Assembly: GCA_963820545.1 (NCBI GenBank)
Contig: CAWGAJ010000001.1
Span: 2,480,001 to 2,544,000, forward strand
DNA: 64,000 bases
From: CAWGAJ01 sp963820545
GTDB lineage: Bacteria > Planctomycetota > Planctomycetia > Pirellulales > Thermoguttaceae
Direction: 5' to 3'
Below are positions 18,271 to 25,981 of this stretch, piece after piece. A program made the translations under genes and the position numbers. How positions within the stretch are numbered: the first letter of the stretch is position 1; the number at the start of each line of letters is the position of its first letter. The notes under the pieces were generated by a model that was given only the letters and a program-made list of their open reading frames with translations, had not been told where the DNA came from and did no database searches.

Positions 18271-18482
18271 GTTTTGATCTGACGTAGTAAGGGTAAGATC
18301 TACTTTCTAAAGTCGATGGCGGATTGATCCCTTGGCCTATACTTGGGGAGTTTATGAAATGGGCTCGAATTGCTAAAATAATTGCATCCCCGAACGCTAT
18401 GATTTTCTAAAGAGTTAGGGATTGTAAAATATCTTAATCTACTTTGGGACGGCTGGTAGTCGATTGCAACGACCCGGCCAAG

Positions 18483-18533
18483 CGGCTCGAACCGGCTCGA
18501 AGGTTAATCGCCTTTCGCTTCGACCGGCTCGGG
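18483..18533. repeat. GC-rich cluster of cggctcg repeats before the membrane-protein gene
   Basis: Three copies of cggctcga/g (18483, 18493 and 18525) lie in a GC-rich patch within otherwise AT-rich island DNA, 28 bases before the ATG at 18561. The third copy is preceded by cctttcgcttcga, the approximate inverse of tcgaaggttaatcg on its left, so the patch can fold (gaaggttaatcgcctttcgc). It could be a regulatory or recombination site, or a repeat insertion. Confidence 0.4.
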
Positions 18534-18560
18534 CCGACCCCCTAAAGTAAAGGCGAAATT

Positions 18561-19475
18561 ATGTCAGACTCTTTCAATTCGGAATTATCCGTCACTCGTT
18601 ATATCCAAGAAATCTCTGATGCTACGCTCCGCTTGGATGCCGGTAGGGCATGGCAAGCTATTGTCGATTCAATCTACCACGTGAATGTTATTATTGAGTT
18701 TATAAATAATTTGGATGAATGGAATCAGTGGTCTAAAAAAGGGCGACCGGAAGATAAGCCAAAACTGGATTGCATTAAAGCCGGAGATTCGGTTGTAAAA
18801 GTGCTAGGCTATTTTGAGGTGCTGCAAAATGCGGGAGTACTTCCTGAAGGGATTGAACCTGACAAGATTGGGGAATGGCTTCCTAAACGGCCGACTAACG
18901 CCGCTATATTTTACCGGAAAGATTACGACCCAGGAGTCTCGATAATAAAAGTGATGGACTTGCGGACCCGACTTAAAGAGCTAAGGGACCGGGTTGAAAG
19001 GTGGCCCCGAACATTGTTAGAGCCAACCCATGGAATGAAACGAAACGAAGGAACCGGCAACACCGGCTCGGCACCGTTACAGACCGGCAAGTCGGGACAA
19101 GGCGAAGGGAACGGCGGGGACGTTAATCAGAAAGAAGTTCCCCAACCAGCGACAATCATCAACTATAATTCCGTCAATATTCTCGGAAACGTGCAAGGAA
19201 GTAATGTGGCTGGTTCGGATATTATCGGCTCTTCTGCTAGCGGCAATAACAGCCAGAAACTAGCTGACGACCATGCTAAAGAAGAATCTCCCTCGCAAAC
19301 AACCCGTTGGGAACGCCTGAAAAAATGGGCATGGAATAATCAGGTTATTGTTATTCTTTTTGCAATAGCCATGGTAATTGGTATTGTAGCTACTGTGATG
19401 ACATCGCTGGAAACCATCGGTAGCGTCATGGGACGTGTCATCGAATGGTGGCGGTCTTTTGGACAGAAACATTAA
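18561..19475 (+). CDS. Unknown protein with C-terminal membrane helix
   Basis: A 304-residue protein of unknown family. Residues 1-155 are a mixed helical domain (IQEISDATLRLDAGRAWQAI through RTRLKELRDRVERW). Residues 160-195 are Gly/Asn-rich and low complexity. A patch rich in N, S and V follows (IINYNSVNILGNVQGSNVAG), a type of beta motif I associate with multidomain signalling or conflict proteins, where it often links a sensor to an effector. Then a charged stretch and one membrane helix (about 262-284, VIVILFAIAMVIGIVATVM) with a short tail. Weak AAGG before ATG 18561. It is the last cargo gene of the island. A role as membrane-tethered effector is conceivable but unproven. Confidence 0.6.
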   Translation: MSDSFNSELSVTRYIQEISDATLRLDAGRAWQAIVDSIYHVNVIIEFINNLDEWNQWSKKGRPEDKPKLDCIKAGDSVVKVLGYFEVLQNAGVLPEGIEPDKIGEWLPKRPTNAAIFYRKDYDPGVSIIKVMDLRTRLKELRDRVERWPRTLLEPTHGMKRNEGTGNTGSAPLQTGKSGQGEGNGGDVNQKEVPQPATIINYNSVNILGNVQGSNVAGSDIIGSSASGNNSQKLADDHAKEESPSQTTRWERLKKWAWNNQVIVILFAIAMVIGIVATVMTSLETIGSVMGRVIEWWRSFGQKH

Positions 19476-19487
19476 CCACATGCGTTA

Positions 19488-19835
19488 ATGAAAGAGCAAA
19501 CGTACACCAGTCGCGCCGGACGGATCACAGGCCGAGCGGGCGTGCCGACATGGCCCCGACTGTTTCAGAACATGCGGGTGAGTCGGGAAACAGAATTGAC
19601 CAAAGATTACCCGTTGCACGTCTTGACGGCTTGGATCGGCAATAGTGCCCCAATCGCGGCGCGGCATTATTTGCAGGTGGTCGATTCTGACTTCAATCGG
19701 GCGAGCCAGCGCGGCGCAAAATCCGGTGCATTTAGGTGCAGATTCCGGTGCAGCAACCGGCGGCAAGGAATTGCAGACTTCCGCAAGAAACAATATAAGC
19801 CCCTGCAATACAAGGGCTTATGTGAGTACCTCTGA
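19488..19835 (+). pseudogene. C-terminal remnant of a tyrosine recombinase (integrase)
   Basis: Reads PTWPRLFQNMRVSRETELTK then DYPLHVLTAWIGNSAPIAAR HYLQV. The segment R-x-x-R-E-T-E-L, W-I-G-N-S and the final A-x-x-H-Y-L-Q-V are the last motifs of planctomycete phage-type integrases: the R of box II, the W/H position, then the catalytic Tyr in HYLQV. The N-terminal and central catalytic parts (first Arg, Lys beta-hairpin) are absent upstream, where the unknown membrane protein gene ends at 19475. The tail KSGAFRCRF is out of the normal context and shares DNA with the left remnant at 16590. It is an inactive fragment beside a tRNA gene, the classic position for an integrase. Confidence 0.75.
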
Positions 19836-19864
19836 TGACTTGCCAAAGCCTGCAAAGTCACAAA

Positions 19865-19951
19865 CGGAGAGGACAGGATTCGAACCTGCGGACCAGTTTC
19901 CCGGTCATCGGTTTAGCAAACCGACGCTTTCGACCACTCAGCCACCTCTCC
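19865..19951 (-). tRNA. tRNA-Ser (anticodon GCU)
   Basis: On the minus strand the sequence begins ggagaggtggctgagtggtc, with the D-arm typical of serine tRNAs. The anticodon stem-loop cggtttGCTaaaccg gives anticodon GCU (codons AGU/AGC). A long variable arm (gaccgggaaactggtc) follows, then the T arm ggttcgaatcc and acceptor strand cctctcc pairing with ggagagg. The discriminator base is G and CCA is not encoded. Length 87, correct for a class II tRNA. The 3' end of the tRNA lies at 19865, towards the integrase remnant. Confidence 0.95.
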
Positions 19952-19987
19952 TAAGTCTTTATTTATCAACAAATCATATATTTTCAG

Positions 19988-20019
19988 CCCCCACCCCGCC
20001 CTCTCCAGGAGGGAGAGGG
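19988..20019. repeat. Dispersed ccctctcc / ggagaggg palindrome
   Basis: ccccaccccgccctctccag followed by gagggagaggg: arms ccctctcc/ggagaggg around a short loop. A degenerate inverse copy (gtcggggagagggccggggt) is at 28826-28848. This is an intergenic repeat. The rest of the gap to polX (20020-20412) holds a gtagggtgggac element and its inverse cccgccctac (20191-20332) and no gene. Confidence 0.6.
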
Positions 20020-20412
20020 AACTTTTGGGATTGGCTCATATATGACAAGTTTAATTAACAAGTCTATCATGCCTGTCAAAAAAAACAAGCCGCCAAAACC
20101 TCCGCACCTCTTACTGCCGACACTCTTCGCTTAAGAAGGTTCGCCGGCTAAGCAGGGCAATAATGGCCAGCGATTAGTCCGCATTTCTCACCGTAGGGTG
20201 GGACAAGGTCGCACAAGTTGTTGGTGGGTCGGCGCAAACTGATAAATATGTAATTTACAGCCTGTACGATGGCGAGCATTCAATCCACGACCGAAGTCCC
20301 ACCAAGAAAACAGTTTGCTTGACCCGCCCTACACGTTGATGAGAAATGTGGATTAGAGATTAGAAAATAATACAGATCTCGCAAAAAAGTCAATGTTATC
20401 TCCGCCGTCAGA
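20020..20412. other. Intergenic region with a gtagggtggg inverted element, no gene
   Basis: About 390 bases. The words gtagggtgggacaaggtcgc (near 20191) and cttgacccgccctac (near 20318) are inverted relative to each other and bracket ordinary sequence with a further ggtgggtcgg and gtcccacc. This looks like a dispersed repeat of the kind common in these genomes. I see no start codon with ribosome binding site and no conserved protein in any frame. Confidence 0.4.
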
Positions 20413-22128
20413 TTATCTCCCCAGCATTCTTTTCAACTGGGCCCAGGCGCGGGTGTTGGCCACGTCGTTTTTCGTCAGTCCGCCGCGCCGTGCTTGCTGT
20501 ACTCCGTAGCGCATGGCGTCTAGACCCTCAAGGCGATGGGCGTCGGTCGAGATGACAATCGGCACGCCCAGATTTTTTGCCGCTGCGCAGGCCACGTCGT
20601 CCAGATCGAGCCGCACCGGATGGGCGTTTAATTCCAGCATTTTGCCGTTATCGCGCGCGGCTTTCATGACAACTTCCAGATCGATTTCGTACGGTTTGCG
20701 CTGCAAAAGCATGCGGCCCGTGGGATGGGCCAGCGCGCATACATAAGGATTTTCCAAGGCCTCGATGGCCCGGCGCGTAATCTGTTCTCCGGGCTGATTT
20801 TGCCCATAATGGATGCTGGCCACGACCCAATCGGCCTTGGCAAGCACGTTATCGGGCAGATCGAGTCCGCCGCGCTCGAGTATATCCACCTCAATCCCTT
20901 TAAGCACCGTGATGCCTTTAAGCCGCTGGTTAAGCTCGTCGATTTCGGCCCATTGTTTGCGCACCCGGTCGGCCGTAAGACCATTGACCATGGCCACGCG
21001 CTGCGAATGGTCGGTAACGGCGATGTATTTCAATCCGCGTTTTTTGGCGGCCTGGGCCATTTCTTCGATCGACGCCTGTCCGTCGGTCCAGGTGCTGTGC
21101 GTATGCAAATCGCCGCAGATATCTTCCAGTTCAATTAGCTTGGGGAGCTTTCCTTGGTCGGCCCAGTCGAATTCGCGTCGGGCCTCGCGCAGTTCCGGGG
21201 GAAAGCAAGGCAGGTCGAGTGTGGCGTAAACCTCTTTCTCCGTCTTGCCGGCGATCATCTTCTCCCCGCGAAAGACCCCGTATTCGTTGATTTTCAGCCC
21301 GCGGTCTTTTGCCCGGCCGCGGAGCATCACGTTGTGATCCTTGGAACCGGTGAAGTATTGCCATGCCGCGCCGAATGATTTGGCCGGCACCACGCGCAGA
21401 TCGACTTGTACGCCGGAGGTGAGCCGGATCGACATTTTCGTCTCGCCCCGGGCAAGCACTTGGGCCAGCCCGCCGTAGTGGATCAGATGGTCCATTACTG
21501 CTTCGGCGTTTTTGGCCACTACCAGAAAATCCAAATCGCCCACGGTGTCTTTGCCGCGGCGGTAACTGCCGGCGACGGCGATTTTCTCGATTGCACGGCA
21601 ACTCTTCATTTGGCTGAGGATCGACTGGACGTGCTGATCGGCCTCGGCCCAGAGAATGCGGCGACCGGCTTCGTCGGCAATATCGAGTCCTTGTAAAATG
21701 GCCGCCTCGATTTTCGCGCCAAAGCCCTTTAGTTCCTGCACGCGATGTTGCTGGCAGGCCTCGCGGAGTTGGTCGATGTCGCTGACTTTCAGTTCGTGAA
21801 AAAGCATTGCCGCCCGTTTTGGCCCCAGACCCGGCACGCGCATAATGCTGAGCACGCTCTCCGGTACCTCGGCCAAAAGTTCCTCGAGCATGGGCAGCGC
21901 GCCGGTTTGCACCAAAGTAGCAATTTTCTCGGCCAGGTCCTTGCCGATCCCCTCAATCTCGGTCAGCGATCGATTGGGATCGCCAACGATCTCGGCCGCC
22001 GACTGCGGCAGATCGTGTATGGTGCGCGCGGCGTTCCGATACGCCCGAACCCGAAACGGATTCGCGTCCTGAAACTCCAGCAGATCGGCAATCTGCTCGA
22101 ATACGGCGGCTATTTCGGCATTGGTCAT
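20413..22128 (-). CDS. polX: DNA polymerase/3'-5' exonuclease PolX
   Basis: Family X DNA polymerase with PHP exonuclease, 571 residues from ATG 22128 (MTNAEIAAVFEQIADLLEFQ), the usual bacterial PolX length. Two helix-hairpin-helix motifs (LTEIEGIGKDLAEKIATL and IMRVPGLGPKRAAMLFHELK), the polymerase active site VAGSYRRGKDTVGDLDFLVV with the DxD pair, and a thumb region (YFTGSKDHNVMLRGRAKDRG) precede a PHP domain. That domain has metal ligands in GDLHTHSTWTDG, VTDHSQR, EVDIL, VVASIHYG, ALAHPTG and ISTDAHR. It fills short gaps in base-excision repair in known homologues. It starts two bases after the stop of the upstream GTPase gene, so the two form an operon. Confidence 0.95.
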   Translation of the reverse strand: MTNAEIAAVFEQIADLLEFQDANPFRVRAYRNAARTIHDLPQSAAEIVGDPNRSLTEIEGIGKDLAEKIATLVQTGALPMLEELLAEVPESVLSIMRVPGLGPKRAAMLFHELKVSDIDQLREACQQHRVQELKGFGAKIEAAILQGLDIADEAGRRILWAEADQHVQSILSQMKSCRAIEKIAVAGSYRRGKDTVGDLDFLVVAKNAEAVMDHLIHYGGLAQVLARGETKMSIRLTSGVQVDLRVVPAKSFGAAWQYFTGSKDHNVMLRGRAKDRGLKINEYGVFRGEKMIAGKTEKEVYATLDLPCFPPELREARREFDWADQGKLPKLIELEDICGDLHTHSTWTDGQASIEEMAQAAKKRGLKYIAVTDHSQRVAMVNGLTADRVRKQWAEIDELNQRLKGITVLKGIEVDILERGGLDLPDNVLAKADWVVASIHYGQNQPGEQITRRAIEALENPYVCALAHPTGRMLLQRKPYEIDLEVVMKAARDNGKMLELNAHPVRLDLDDVACAAAKNLGVPIVISTDAHRLEGLDAMRYGVQQARRGGLTKNDVANTRAWAQLKRMLGR

Positions 22129-22130
22129 GT

Positions 22131-23123
22131 TTAAATGTGCAACTCGACCACGTCCTTGTCGTGTAAAATATAATCGCCTTTGACCTGCGTGCCGTCGTGG
22201 ACGGCCGTGCCCCAAACCCGGGCGAATTTCAATTTCTCAATAAAATCCTTGTGCACCATGCCGGCCAACTCCAGCAGGCAACTGCCGCGGCGGAGCGTGA
22301 AGGGCCGGTCACGGTCGGGCTCCCTGGCCGAAGGCAATTTGGAGTACACCCGCACCACGTCCATTGCCTTGTAAATCGCTTCCCTGAGGGCCTCCAAACC
22401 TCTTCCATGTTCCGCCGAGATCACGTATTCGGGAAAGTCCAAGGGCAGCAGTTCGTGGAGCAGTATTAGCCGTTCGGCTGCATCAGGCGCGTCGATCTTG
22501 TTGGGCGCCAGAAACGCCTGTGTGTACGATAGCCCCACGTCTTCCTCGTCGAGATATGACCTGGCAGCCAGTCGGGTTTTGGTGTGTGCAAGACGCGCTA
22601 AAACATCTTGGCACTGTTCGATGCCGGCGTCGTTTTCCAAGTCGACTAAAAGCAGCGCTAAATCAGCGCCGCGGATCAGACCATAGAGCACGGGATCCAT
22701 GAAATCCACTGTAATCGGCGGCGTATCGACCAATTGCACGGTCACGTCTTCCCAATGCATCATTGCCGGGGCGGGCACGGTGGTGGTAAACGGATACGGC
22801 GCCACCTCGGGCGTGGCGTTGGTGAGCCGCCCCACGAGTTGACTTTTGCCCGCGTTTGGACCGCCCAGAATAATCGCCGTGCCTGCTCCTTGAGGAGGAA
22901 TCCTTAGCCCGTGCGTTCTTTTTCCGCTGCTTTTCTCCGCGGCCAGTTCCTTTTTGGCCTTGCTGATTTTGGCCTTCAACTCGGCCTGGAGATGATCGGT
23001 TCCCTTATGTTTGGGAATCTCCTGGAGCATCCGTTGCAGACAATGCAGTTCCTCTTCCAGCGTGGTCGCGCGCCGGTATTCCTCCTCGACTTTTTTATAC
23101 TGGGGTGTGAGATTGGCTGGCAT
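22131..23123 (-). CDS. TGS domain GTPase of the Obg/DRG type
   Basis: A 330-residue GTPase. An N-terminal helical region (about 1-75, VEEEYRRATTLEEELHCLQR) precedes the G domain: G1 ILGGPNAGKSQLV, G2-like region YPFTTTVPAPAM, G3 LVDTPPI, G4 APNKID, G5 VISAEHG. A C-terminal TGS domain runs from about 255 and ends LHDKDVVELHI. In G3 the usual DxPG is DTPP, which occurs in this subgroup. DRG/Obg-type proteins bind ribosomes or tRNA-like ligands; the exact role of this subgroup is not known. The start ATG 23123 is two codons into a hydrophilic N-terminus. It is transcribed with polX, two bases apart. Confidence 0.88.
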   Translation of the reverse strand: MPANLTPQYKKVEEEYRRATTLEEELHCLQRMLQEIPKHKGTDHLQAELKAKISKAKKELAAEKSSGKRTHGLRIPPQGAGTAIILGGPNAGKSQLVGRLTNATPEVAPYPFTTTVPAPAMMHWEDVTVQLVDTPPITVDFMDPVLYGLIRGADLALLLVDLENDAGIEQCQDVLARLAHTKTRLAARSYLDEEDVGLSYTQAFLAPNKIDAPDAAERLILLHELLPLDFPEYVISAEHGRGLEALREAIYKAMDVVRVYSKLPSAREPDRDRPFTLRRGSCLLELAGMVHKDFIEKLKFARVWGTAVHDGTQVKGDYILHDKDVVELHI

Positions 23124-23482
23124 CTTGGTATCTGACTACTTCGTCCACAGTTGTCAGAAAATCATATTCCCTAGAATCGACAACAATCAAGAATTTAACG
23201 AATTTTCTTCGTTTCGCCTAGTCGTGCTTAACACCTAAAAGGCGAGCGGTCGGGGTAAGCCGGCTGAGGTAGTAGCACCTAAAAAATCCCCAGAAATCAC
23301 ACGGTCCGTCTCAATTCGCCGGAGACGGGCCGTGGAAACCGCCAATTTTCACGGGGACTGTTTCCATCCGCCTCGGCGGATGGGACTGTCCCCCTTTGCA
23401 ATAAGGCAATAAGCAATACGGAGAGATCCTTCGCTATGCTCAGGATGACATTTGGATTTATAAGACAACTCTTAAAAAGTTT
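23124..23482. other. Intergenic region with repeats, no gene
   Basis: About 360 bases between the GTPase start and the end of the next leftward gene. It contains an inverted pair acggtccgtctc / gagacgggccgt near 23300-23330, a ggggact-gtttccatccgcc / ggcggatgggactgtcccc inverted word near 23350-23390, and a single REP-like arm at 23423-23449 (gagatccttcgctatgctca plus ggatgac). No open frame with a credible start was seen. Confidence 0.45.
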
Positions 23483-24496
23483 TTATTCCCGCGCTTCGCG
23501 CCAACCGCCGGTCTTGGGCGCCGCAGCCGGCTCAACCGGCGATACCGGTCGAGCTGTCAGATGCAGAGCCTGACGAACCGGCAACAAGGTGGTGCGATTC
23601 TCGGGATCGATCAGCCGCGGTTCAGGCAGGGAATTCAACTGTGTCTCCGGACGCGGGATCGGTTTTAACTCGGGTTCGGTATTATTTTTGTTCTCCGGAA
23701 GCGCAGGCTTTGTATCCTCAATGGCTGGTTTCTGTTCTTGGAATGTTTTCGGCTGCGGCGTGACCTCCGTCGAGGGCGTCTGTGTTATTGTTTGCGCCGC
23801 CGAGGTCTGTGTCTGGACAGAGGGCGCCACATAAGTACTGCTAATCGCCGGCTGGCACGACGCACAAGCCGATTCTCCGTAAGTCACTGTGGCCGCGCAA
23901 CCGCTATATGTGCAAGGCGAGGTACAAGAGGAACAAGGGGAGACGCAACTCGCACAAGCAGGCGCGTAGCCCACATAAGTCGCCGGCATGTAAGCCATGC
24001 GATAGGTTGTATATGGGATCAAGCGAACCTGTTGCGTCCACGCCACGGGAGCATAATACGCCGTTACTGGCCTGGCGCATGCACTACATGCCGAACTGGG
24101 ATAGTAGGCCGTTACTGGCGTGGCGCATGTATTGCAGCCCATTCCGGGATAATAATAAGTGGTTACCGACCGCGCTACGGATATTGGGCGGTAGCTCGCA
24201 TAAGGCGTGTACTGCACGACTTGCGGCGTGCAGCTCGAACAGCCTCCCGCGGGCGCCGCGTATGTTGGCGCAACATAAGTAGGCGTTGTACAGGTATTGC
24301 AGCCTGGCTCGGCATACGTCGGCGTCTCATACGCCGGGGCATAGTAAGGCGGCACATACGTGGTTTGGGCGGTCATATTGGGCGAGTTGCCGCACAGCCA
24401 ATCCAAGATCGGCCCTGCCGGGCTCGTTGCCGGCGTTGATAGCACTGCTGCCAGAGCACACACCACTACCAGAAAATGTGATTTGGAAGCCAACAT
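23483..24496 (-). CDS. Secreted Tyr/Pro/Cys-rich repeat protein, planctomycete type
   Basis: Protein of 337 residues from ATG 24496, chosen because a GGAG lies at the right distance and the signal peptide (MLASKSHFLVVVCALAAVLS) is then N-terminal; the frame is open 13 codons further. After the signal comes GPILDWLCGNSPN, a segment seen in many secreted planctomycete proteins. About 170 residues follow in irregular repeats of Tyr, Pro and Thr with CxxC pairs (CNTCTTP, CSSCTP, CNTCATP, CSACARP, CASCVSPCSSCTSPC, CASCQP): at least seven CxxC units and VTAYY repeats. The C-terminal third is acidic/Pro-rich. The many Cys pairs suggest disulfide cross-linked envelope or surface material, or metal binding; neither is shown. 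Function unknown. Confidence 0.72.
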   Translation of the reverse strand: MLASKSHFLVVVCALAAVLSTPATSPAGPILDWLCGNSPNMTAQTTYVPPYYAPAYETPTYAEPGCNTCTTPTYVAPTYAAPAGGCSSCTPQVVQYTPYASYRPISVARSVTTYYYPGMGCNTCATPVTAYYPSSACSACARPVTAYYAPVAWTQQVRLIPYTTYRMAYMPATYVGYAPACASCVSPCSSCTSPCTYSGCAATVTYGESACASCQPAISSTYVAPSVQTQTSAAQTITQTPSTEVTPQPKTFQEQKPAIEDTKPALPENKNNTEPELKPIPRPETQLNSLPEPRLIDPENRTTLLPVRQALHLTARPVSPVEPAAAPKTGGWREARE

Positions 24497-24886
24497 GATT
24501 TTGCACTCCGTGGCGATTTTTGATGTTTGTAACAATACGACGATTAGCGGTTAGTGATATACCTGTAATATCCCCACTAATGTATCAAACTGCGCTGGGG
24601 GACGCTTGTCAAGCGCCTGATTGTCTCTGGGGCTGACAGCCCTGTTTTTCGGCCTGATAATTATACGCATTAGACAAGCTGGGCGGTTCATGCTGAATTT
24701 TCCGGCAGCACGATTCGCCCTGATAATCGCGGCGATTAACGGAATTCTAACTGGAACCTTACAAGAAACTATGCCAGGTCATTCTGAGAATCCGGGGCCA
24801 AGGAGATCCTTCGCTGCGCTCGGGACGACAGCCCCGCTCATCGAGACTTCCGCGGTTCCTCTTAGTTGAAATCAATCAACCGTGAT
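24497..24886. other. Intergenic region with one REP-like arm, no convincing gene
   Basis: About 390 bases. A REP-like arm at 24801-24829 (ggagatccttcgctgcgctc plus gggacgac) is preceded by cattctgagaatcc at 24780, a half copy of the opposite arm. An open frame beginning ATG 24690 runs through the repeat and is rejected below. The promoter of the Tyr/Cys-rich protein gene should lie in 24497-24600. Confidence 0.4.
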
Positions 24887-25633
24887 TTAGCGGAGAAGAA
24901 AAAAAACAATCAAGCAGACCAGCAGCAAGGCAAGCCCCGCAAAGACAATGATCAATATCGTCGGCATCCTATTGCTGCTCTCGGGTAAAGGGGGAGGCGG
25001 GTTTTTTTCATCGGATTCGGACAGCCTGGCCAAACGATAGGAAACCAGACCTTTATATGAATCTGTTTCTCTTTCGTAAACCGAAGCGGCCCAGGGTGAT
25101 GATGACGGATTATCTAACAGCGTTTTTTTAGAGATCGCCGGTTTAGAAGGCTGTTGTGACTTGGAACCCTCCTGAGGCGGCGCTTTGGGACCTTGCTCTT
25201 TCTTATCTTCGTCGAGTTTGTGAGTCCGAAGACTGCCCCTGATCACCCTCGCTTGCGGCTCCTCTTTCATCTGAGCTAAACCTATTTCTTCTTCCTCTGC
25301 TTTTTCCTTTATGGATTCAGGCATACCGGCAATGGAGTGCTTTTCCAACTCCTTCAGCAGATGATCGGCTAAGGCGGTTGTGAGGTAGCCTTCATCGATC
25401 AGCAGTTTGGCTATTTCGGCGCCGGTCATCTGCTGTTGCCCATGCAGGACTAGATGGCGAATGCCGGCAAGAAGTTCCTCGGGCAAAAACTCCTTCTTTT
25501 CCAGTTCGGCCAGGAATTCTACGGCGGAAATCATGCTTTGTAGGGCAATAAGTTTGCCATTGGGGATTCGCGGATCAGGGAACAAGACGTATGAACCTCT
25601 ACTAAGATGATCCTCTATTTTATTTTCCTTCAT
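24887..25633 (-). CDS. Unknown tail-anchored protein
   Basis: Start set at ATG 25633 (MKENKIEDHLSRGSY), which has GAAAGGA at good distance; the frame is open to ATG 25744, whose upstream sequence lacks a ribosome binding site. The product is about 248 residues. A helical N-terminal domain contains LIALQSMISAVEFLAELEKK and ALADHLLKELEKHSIAGM; its spacing is reminiscent of, but not identifiable as, response domains. A Lys/Glu/Pro-rich linker follows, and a single hydrophobic helix near the end (PTILIIVFAGLALLLVCLIV) puts it in the tail-anchored class. I do not recognise the family. It stands alone before ftsK, on the opposite strand. Confidence 0.6.
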   Translation of the reverse strand: MKENKIEDHLSRGSYVLFPDPRIPNGKLIALQSMISAVEFLAELEKKEFLPEELLAGIRHLVLHGQQQMTGAEIAKLLIDEGYLTTALADHLLKELEKHSIAGMPESIKEKAEEEEIGLAQMKEEPQARVIRGSLRTHKLDEDKKEQGPKAPPQEGSKSQQPSKPAISKKTLLDNPSSSPWAASVYERETDSYKGLVSYRLARLSESDEKNPPPPLPESSNRMPTILIIVFAGLALLLVCLIVFFLLR

Positions 25634-25981
25634 TAGCATTTTCCTTTCAAACGGTTTGGGCAAAAAAATCGTCGAATTCGTTATCGCTCCCGGCGGCAAA
25701 CCCTGATATGGAGGGGGGCCATACAGCGGCAAATCCTTGCCCATGGCAGCCGATTGGTGAAAAAATCATCACTCTGACGAGTGCGGGCGTCATAATCCGC
25801 CGCTTATATTTCTTCTAGCAGCACACGGGGTAACACGGCGAAATCCAGTTGTGGCGGTTATGCGTCAACAAGCGGTTTTGCATGGCTTTTTTGCTGGGCA
25901 AACAGCAAGGCGCGGCGGGCGGATACTGCTTTCCAAGTAATTAAATGGACGATACTTAGGTCGAAGAAGCCGGATTAACTT

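Noticed and set aside
24651..24869. Open frame on + strand with a hydrophobic start and a Gly/Pro-rich end
   Set aside because: Its second half is the translation of the REP-like arm at 24801-24829; no ribosome binding site.
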